Shown piece after piece: positions 12,001-13,924 of a stretch of DNA of 13,924 nucleotides; position 1 is the first letter of the stretch; each line of letters opens with the position of its first letter. The translations under genes were made by a program, and so were the position numbers. Location of the stretch: NCBI GenBank assembly GCA_022615805.1, contig JAKEGO010000021.1, forward strand, positions 1-13,924, given 5' to 3'. This stretch comes from Thermoplasmata archaeon. Lineage in GTDB: Archaea > Thermoplasmatota > JAKEGO01. The notes beneath the pieces are model-generated. The model saw nothing but the letters and a program-made list of their open reading frames with translations, did no database searches and was not told the DNA's origin.

Positions 12001-13924
12001 CTCGTACCGCGGCAGCGACGGCATAACGAACGAGGTGTATTACATCTCGCACGTTTCGGGGATCGCGACCAACGAGACGATCAGGATATCTGCCCTGGGT
12101 TACGTCCAGGATTACCCGCGCATAACGAAGATATGGGCGCAGGACGCGGGAAGCGGCGAGGACACGATCGTCCTCACGGGAGTCCTCTGTCCGATCGACC
12201 TGACCGGTGGGGATGGCAACGACGAACTCGACGCGAACGGCAGCTCGGGCGCGGCGACCCTCAGGGGCGGCGCCGGCGACGACATCCTCGCCGGCGGGTC
12301 GGGACACGACACGCTTGCTGGTGGTCCGGGCACCGACGAACTCACTGGTGGCGCAGGCAACGACATCCTGAAGGGCGATGACGGGAACGATGCCATGGAC
12401 GGCGGTGCCGGGAACGACGGCCTGGAAGGAGGGGGCGGAGACGACAGGATCTACGGTCAGGCCGACAACGACACGCTCTCGGGCGGAGCGGGCAACGATG
12501 GCCTCTACGGAGGTGACGGCAACGACTCCCTCACCGGCGGCAGCGATAACGACACCCTGGAAGGGGGCGCCGGCAACGATACCTACGCCTTCGCCGACGG
12601 CTGGGGCGCCGACACCGTTGCCGAGGCCTCCGCCGCCGGATACGACACGATGACCTTCGCGCAGGCCGTGAGCCCGATCTCGGCGGCGGCCGGGAGCCTG
12701 ACGGTCACGAACGGTGGGAACGTCGCGACTCACGCGGACAGGAACGTCGAGGCCCTCGTCGGAGGGGCCGGAAGCGACGTCCTCAAGGGGCCCGATGCCA
12801 CGAACGTCTGGGACCTAACGTCCACCGGCGGCGCGCTGAACGGATGGCTCTCGTTCAGCTCGTTCGAGCGCCTGGACGGCGGGACCGGCCACGACACCCT
12901 CATGGGCCACGACATCACGAATGCATGGCGGCTCACAGGCGATAATGCCGGAACCGTCAACGGCGTGCTTGCGTTCACGTCCATGGAACACCTCACCGGA
13001 GGGTCCTCGTCGGATACTCTGCACGGGAGTGACAAGACCAACGCATGGTGCGTCACAGGGACCGACCGCGGTTCCCTGAACGCGGTACTGACGTTCTCCT
13101 CGTTCGAGAACCTGACCGGAGGTGCCGTTGCCGACACGTTCACGATCCAGGACGGCATGGGGATCTCCGGGACCATCGACGGCGGCTCCGGCGTCGACAC
13201 GCTGGACATGTCCCCGTACACGACCCCGGTGACGATCGACCTGGGCGCAGGGACGGCGACCGGCACCGGCGCCATCGTCCACATCGAGAACGCCATCGGC
13301 GGTTCCGGGGACGACACGATCTCCGGCGACGACGGCGACAACCTCATCCTGGGCGGAGCTGGCGACGATGGGATCCACGGCGGCGATGGTGACGACGTGA
13401 TCTACTGCGGCGAAGGGGACGACGTCGCCTTCGGCGATGATGGCGACGATTCCGTCTTCGGCGACGAAGGGGACGACCGCCTCACCGGAGGGGACGACGA
13501 CGATAGCGTGGAGGGCGGCGACGGTGACGACGTCATCCTCGGCGACAGGGGCCACTTCGGCTCGGTCATCCTCGACGGCGGTGCGGGGAACGACCTGCTG
13601 ATGGGAGGCGACGGCGATGACGAGATCTATTGTCAGGCTGGCAACGACAGGGCATATGGTGGCGATGGTGACGACACCATCCTGGGTGGAGATGGAGCGG
13701 ACGTGATCCACGGTGGCCAGGGAGACGATGTCATCTTCGGAGAAGGGGGAGGCGATGTCATCTTCGGCGACGACGGAGAGGCAGTCGTCATCGGCCAGTC
13801 GTTCGTCATAAGGACCCTGGACCCGGAGGCGGGCGGCGAGGATACCGTCTCCGGCGGGGACGGCATAGACCTGATCCTTGGCGGTGCCGGCGACGACCAC
13901 CTCATGGGAGATGCCGACAGCGAC
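2..13924 (+). CDS. Giant repeat protein with EF-hand-like bead array and RTX blocks (partial, open at both ends)
   Basis: One uninterrupted frame fills the window: I translated all 4641 codons and met no stop. Start, signal peptide, stop and any C-terminal secretion or anchoring signal lie outside. Window residues: 31-1358 seven ~188-residue units with acidic EF-hand-like loops; 1370-2264 beta-rich and mixed modules; 2265-3609 five ~100-residue GVSTA modules interleaved with other modules; 3610-3975 beta-strand modules; 3977-3982 six prolines; 4069-4208 RTX block; 4265-4384 three tryptophan repeats; 4433 onward a second RTX block. RTX nonapeptides bind calcium and fold as beta-rolls in secreted proteins, often exported by type I systems. 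Composition is strongly acidic with few cysteines. No enzyme motif was recognised. The probable role, by inference, is a secreted or surface-bound adhesin, coat or matrix protein. Codon use is uniform throughout, so there is no sign of a recent foreign insertion. The reading frame is near certain; the function is not. Confidence 0.97.
92..643 (+). repeat. Large repeat unit 1 (184 aa)
   Basis: Starts at GFFYVSGSF and runs to the next GFF anchor. It has the unit order: FxxEK strand, TVTDG, GATVNHAFAG, NGPYW, acidic loop, LSLSNLEFALAL, FVGITGL, NDSVVDF, then YLSAVGALKLDLF. The acidic loop at 254-289 has D, N, N, V, D, E at positions 1, 3, 5, 7, 9 and 12, with G at 6, a full EF-hand pattern. It is the most diverged full unit: RTW replaces RNW, and the DPxTQTD segment is altered. 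Confidence 0.9.
644..1234 (+). repeat. Large repeat unit 2 (197 aa, long variant)
   Basis: Same module order as the other units. It is nine residues longer than the 188-residue standard for two visible reasons. The acidic loop at 809-847 has one extra residue before its final glutamate. The stretch between GGGG and NDT (1058-1096) is 13 residues, beginning IKADPAD, instead of about six. Unit 7 shares this long variant. Confidence 0.93.
1235..1798 (+). repeat. Large repeat unit 3 (188 aa)
   Basis: Standard-length unit. The EF-hand-like loop at 1400-1435 (D, D, D, E, D, E at 1, 3, 5, 7, 9, 12) is complete. It carries the DPETQTDNRNWTAV segment and GDNDTVVDW. Its first ~100 bases are nearly identical at DNA level to the start of unit 6. 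Confidence 0.95.
1799..2362 (+). repeat. Large repeat unit 4 (188 aa)
   Basis: Standard-length unit with a complete EF-hand-like loop at 1964-1999 (D, D, D, E, D, E). A second acidic stretch, SDEDGDNDT, lies in the latter half. DNA around its HAFAGVNGPYW segment (from 1925) closely matches that of unit 2 (from 770). Confidence 0.95.
2363..2926 (+). repeat. Large repeat unit 5 (188 aa)
   Basis: Standard-length unit with a complete EF-hand-like loop at 2528-2563 (D, N, D, V, D, E). In place of the usual TGxTTS segment it has NCGGGKT, with a cysteine codon at 2846. Unit 6 shares this feature, which suggests the two descend from a local duplication. Confidence 0.95.
2927..3493 (+). repeat. Large repeat unit 6 (189 aa)
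   Basis: One residue longer than standard because the acidic loop at 3092-3130 has an extra residue before its last glutamate. It has DCGGGRT with a cysteine codon at 3413, matching unit 5. RSW replaces the usual RNW, so one N-x-T sequon is lost. Confidence 0.95.
3494..4075 (+). repeat. Large repeat unit 7 (194 aa, long variant)
   Basis: Last complete unit. The EF-hand-like loop at 3656-3691 is complete (D, D, D, I, D, E). It has the long variant between GGGG and NDT at 3902-3940, beginning LKDDPAD, as in unit 2. Its end has diverged: YLFVEVHGMLKVSS replaces the usual YLSAGGALKLDLF, marking the edge of the array. Confidence 0.93.
4076..4135 (+). repeat. Truncated eighth repeat start
   Basis: LELEGSFAFEK matches the GSFAFEK signature that opens each unit, but FFYV is lost and the NGPYW and acidic-loop half never follows. 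It is the eroded beginning of an eighth unit, where the protein passes into a different architecture. Confidence 0.8.
4136..5230 (+). other. Beta-strand-rich modules after the repeat array
   Basis: Not recognised as a named domain. Short alternating hydrophobic strands separated by glycines dominate (for example LALQIGMAIGVG, FGLVDIEND). A FWLNTTG segment at 4301-4321 begins a module related to the LExNT modules near 9926, 10298, 11018 and 11399. The stretch ending YGPLIATISAGGLVLGPTGF, then a proline-rich GDPWPSPESPEDL linker (5168-5206), looks like the end of a beta-sheet domain. From memory, similar wording occurs in giant RTX proteins of environmental bacteria; this was not checked. Confidence 0.55.
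5231..6793 (+). other. Mixed beta and helix-containing region, unrecognised
   Basis: This stretch has beta-rich segments (TGTITNLYVQGMIAG, FKLGSVSGFIFG) and amphipathic, leucine-rich stretches likely to be helical (5645-5750 and 5885-6080). A similar phrase, GMPMG, recurs at 5462-5476 and 6146-6160, each inside a beta segment, which hints at two related modules about 684 bases apart. An acidic DEDEDE stretch lies near 5800. The short hydrophobic run at 5936-5974 is too short and too interrupted for a clear membrane helix. No catalytic motif was recognised. Confidence 0.5.
6794..7114 (+). repeat. GVSTA module copy A (107 aa)
   Basis: First copy of a dispersed ~100-residue module. Shared order: two N-terminal strands, an N-N/G-V-x-x-x-F strand, a G-S/E-E-x-V-x-Y/F-D segment, a hydrophobic strand, then DGVSTAQDIADAI and AEGTF. 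This copy has all elements and ends in TAGG. The GVSTA-xx-I-xx-AI part resembles the helix of small alpha/beta repeats in other surface proteins. No family name is claimed. Confidence 0.85.
7115..7321 (+). other. Spacer between GVSTA copies A and B, probably helical
   Basis: About 69 residues including DIMKIMDNFTKIKDYILQII, a heptad-like amphipathic stretch. It separates the first two GVSTA modules. No known domain was seen. Confidence 0.4.
7322..7624 (+). repeat. GVSTA module copy B (101 aa)
   Basis: Second copy, with NNGVTIVFQNG, GSEEAAYDED, TVMIQNGVSTSGEVARAI and REGTFFVE in the same order as copy A. The ending drifts (LTVPALSGG). Confidence 0.88.
7625..8650 (+). other. Unrecognised mixed region between GVSTA copies B and C
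   Basis: About 342 residues. The first part includes helix-like stretches (EEALQRLMDILG, VNEIFYYILTSPIASAVVG, PVAAFEAMLSSEHFLEWLVDNF). From about 8180 beta-type segments dominate (GGFRFEGGINIEG, WFEFEIEFFNPF, LSFNLVGTAFLFGLRLD). Alternating helical and beta blocks between GVSTA modules mirror the 5231-6793 region, so a larger duplicated block is possible, but I found no strong residue match. Confidence 0.45.
8651..8956 (+). repeat. GVSTA module copy C (102 aa)
   Basis: Third copy and close to consensus: YNGVTFWFENGGTAGEEV, FDDSDPLNKVLRITVEDG, VSTAADVAVAI and AEGTFTA. It ends TVTAGG, like the TAGG end of copy A. Confidence 0.92.
8981..9289 (+). repeat. GVSTA module copy D (103 aa)
   Basis: Fourth copy, following copy C almost directly as a tandem pair. 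WNGVHVIFVD, AGEEVAYLD, DDGVSTAGDIAAAI and AEGSF are in the same order. Both C and D end with a DVID-xx-xx-NP segment, not seen in B or E. Confidence 0.92.
9299..9517 (+). repeat. Degenerate GVSTA-like module
   Basis: A shortened relative directly after copy D: DNIEVMIIDD, then GVMVIRIQSGVTRRSAVVAAV aligns with the hydrophobic strand, GVSTA and AI helix of the intact copies. The first strands and the GEEV segment are reduced or absent. It is most likely a decayed copy. Confidence 0.6.
9518..10525 (+). other. Beta-strand modules with LExNT motifs
   Basis: Alternating hydrophobic and glycine-rich strands. Two related segments begin ASLEVNT (9926) and ATLEVNTTG (10298). Each is followed by a hydrophobic GPYFRFEFTG or GTYFRFTASG strand, about 124 residues apart. 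The same motif, diverged, appears at 4301, 11018 and 11399. From memory such segments occur in giant RTX surface proteins; not verified. Confidence 0.6.
10526..10828 (+). repeat. GVSTA module copy E (101 aa)
   Basis: Fifth copy, isolated between beta modules: YNGVSITFIDD, VGVEYDDSDPSNKVLYITI, NGTSTADDVVTAV. The DDSDPxNKVL segment is shared with copy C, about 1.9 kb upstream, so these two may be closest relatives. The AEGTF ending is replaced by KPSIPF. Confidence 0.88.
10829..11929 (+). other. Beta-strand modules before the proline hinge
   Basis: About 367 residues of short strands, including FQLELNT (11015) and FTLQFNT (11396), relatives of the LExNT segments upstream. Aromatic residues rise toward the end (WTWREGVRYSYFQ, FTYWAPTWDDW), which may form a tightly packed terminal sheet. 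It ends in an amphipathic INVVLYNLTQ strand directly before the proline run. Confidence 0.55.
11930..11947 (+). other. Six-proline hinge
   Basis: Six consecutive proline codons. This is the only polyproline run in the window and it sits where the beta-module section gives way to the RTX section, so it is probably a stiff linker between structural domains. Confidence 0.8.
11948..12205 (+). other. Pre-RTX module
   Basis: About 86 residues: LSDGTLRLNIGVHA, then YYISHVSG, RISALGYVQ and KIWAQDAGSGEDTIVLTG, leading into the first RTX glycines. The GSGEDTIVL phrase is already RTX-like, so this is probably the capping start of the beta-roll. From memory, a similar module precedes RTX blocks in other giant proteins; not verified. 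Confidence 0.55.
12206..12625 (+). repeat. RTX calcium-binding nonapeptide block 1
   Basis: A first GGDGNDELD unit, a short irregular stretch, then twelve contiguous nonapeptides from 12266 to 12589 in exact 27-base register (for example GGAGDDILA, GGAGNDILK, GGDGNDSLT). The block ends with DTYAFADGWGADTVAE, the form in which RTX blocks commonly end. The GGxGxDxUx pattern is the calcium-binding beta-roll motif of RTX proteins. Near-consensus glycines and aspartates make calcium binding very likely. Confidence 0.97.
12626..12793 (+). other. Linker between RTX block 1 and tryptophan repeats
   Basis: About 56 residues with YDTMTFAQAV, SLTVTNGGN and NVEALVGGAGSDVLKG. The last part is an isolated RTX-like turn (12761-12787) that passes into the first tryptophan repeat. 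Confidence 0.6.
12794..13153 (+). repeat. Three tandem ~40-residue tryptophan repeats
   Basis: Three units with tryptophan codons at 12809, 12926 and 13046, spaced 39 and 40 residues apart. Each reads roughly TN-x-W-x-(L/V)-T, then G-x-(L/V)-N, then LxFxSxExL-(D/T)-GG and ends DT(L/F). The GG-xx-xDT ending resembles one RTX turn, so the unit may be a strand pair docked onto a beta-roll turn. From memory, similar repeats occur among RTX blocks in other giant proteins. Confidence 0.88.
13154..13297 (+). other. RTX-type linker
   Basis: GTIDGGSGVDTLDMS, then TPVTIDLGAGTATGTG and IVHIENAIGGSG. This order (GG-xGxDTLD, strand, DLGAGTATGTG, IEN-x-IGGSGDD) is common between RTX turns in large RTX proteins and leads into the second block in frame. 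Confidence 0.75.
13298..13924 (+). repeat. RTX calcium-binding nonapeptide block 2 (runs off the end)
   Basis: Eighteen complete nonapeptides and a partial one: nine from 13298 to 13540, seven from 13577 to 13765, and two from 13853 to 13906. Two interruptions occur: a 12-residue GDRGHFGSVILD (13541-13576) and a 29-residue stretch at 13766-13852 containing AVVIGQSFVIRTLDPEAGG. It is richer in aspartate than block 1 (GGDGDDVIY, GDDGDDSVF). The gene continues beyond the window, so the block may be longer. Confidence 0.96.

Noticed and set aside
12266..13924. Regular 27-base repeats as a CRISPR array
   Set aside because: The repeats are in-frame RTX nonapeptide codons without unique spacers; the periodicity is coding.
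2..13924. Frameshift or pseudogene within the frame
   Set aside because: Domain motifs stay in the same frame from first to last codon, with no stop and no phase change at any repeat.

Overview
The whole window is the inside of one gene. Reading the + strand from base 2, the frame stays open to base 13924 with no stop codon (4641 codons). It has neither a start nor a terminator, so the gene runs off both ends. There is no intergenic space, RNA gene, promoter or terminator. The other long open frames on either strand are high-GC shadows of this one.

The product is a giant, acidic, repeat-built protein that looks secreted or surface-displayed. Base composition is GC-rich and the third codon position is nearly always G or C. 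AGG is the commonest arginine codon and ATA clearly outnumbers ATT for isoleucine. That usage fits a high-GC archaeon (for example a thermoplasmatal or methanogen-like lineage) or an unusual bacterial phylum better than a typical high-GC proteobacterium or actinobacterium. The taxonomic guess is weak. The module set recalls giant RTX-containing proteins from Planctomycetes-like and other environmental genomes, from memory and not checked.

Layout: (1) 92-4075, seven tandem ~188-residue beta-rich units plus a truncated eighth start at 4076. Each full unit carries an EF-hand-like acidic loop after a conserved NGPYW motif, and most carry a second acidic loop. (2) 4109-6793, non-repetitive beta-rich and helix-containing modules. 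(3) 6794-10828, five dispersed copies (and one degenerate copy) of a ~100-residue module with a GVSTA-type motif, interleaved with beta modules. (4) 10829-11926, more beta-strand modules with a recurrent LExNT motif. (5) a six-proline hinge at 11930-11947 and a pre-RTX module. (6) 12206-12625, a first RTX nonapeptide block. (7) 12794-13153, three tandem ~40-residue tryptophan repeats. (8) 13298-13924, a second RTX block that continues past the window.

Together this suggests a long fibrous protein with calcium-binding sites of two different kinds, an N-proximal EF-hand-like bead array and distal RTX beta-rolls. A plausible role is adhesion, cell-surface coat or extracellular matrix, with calcium-dependent folding. 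The role is inferred from architecture; no catalytic motif was seen.
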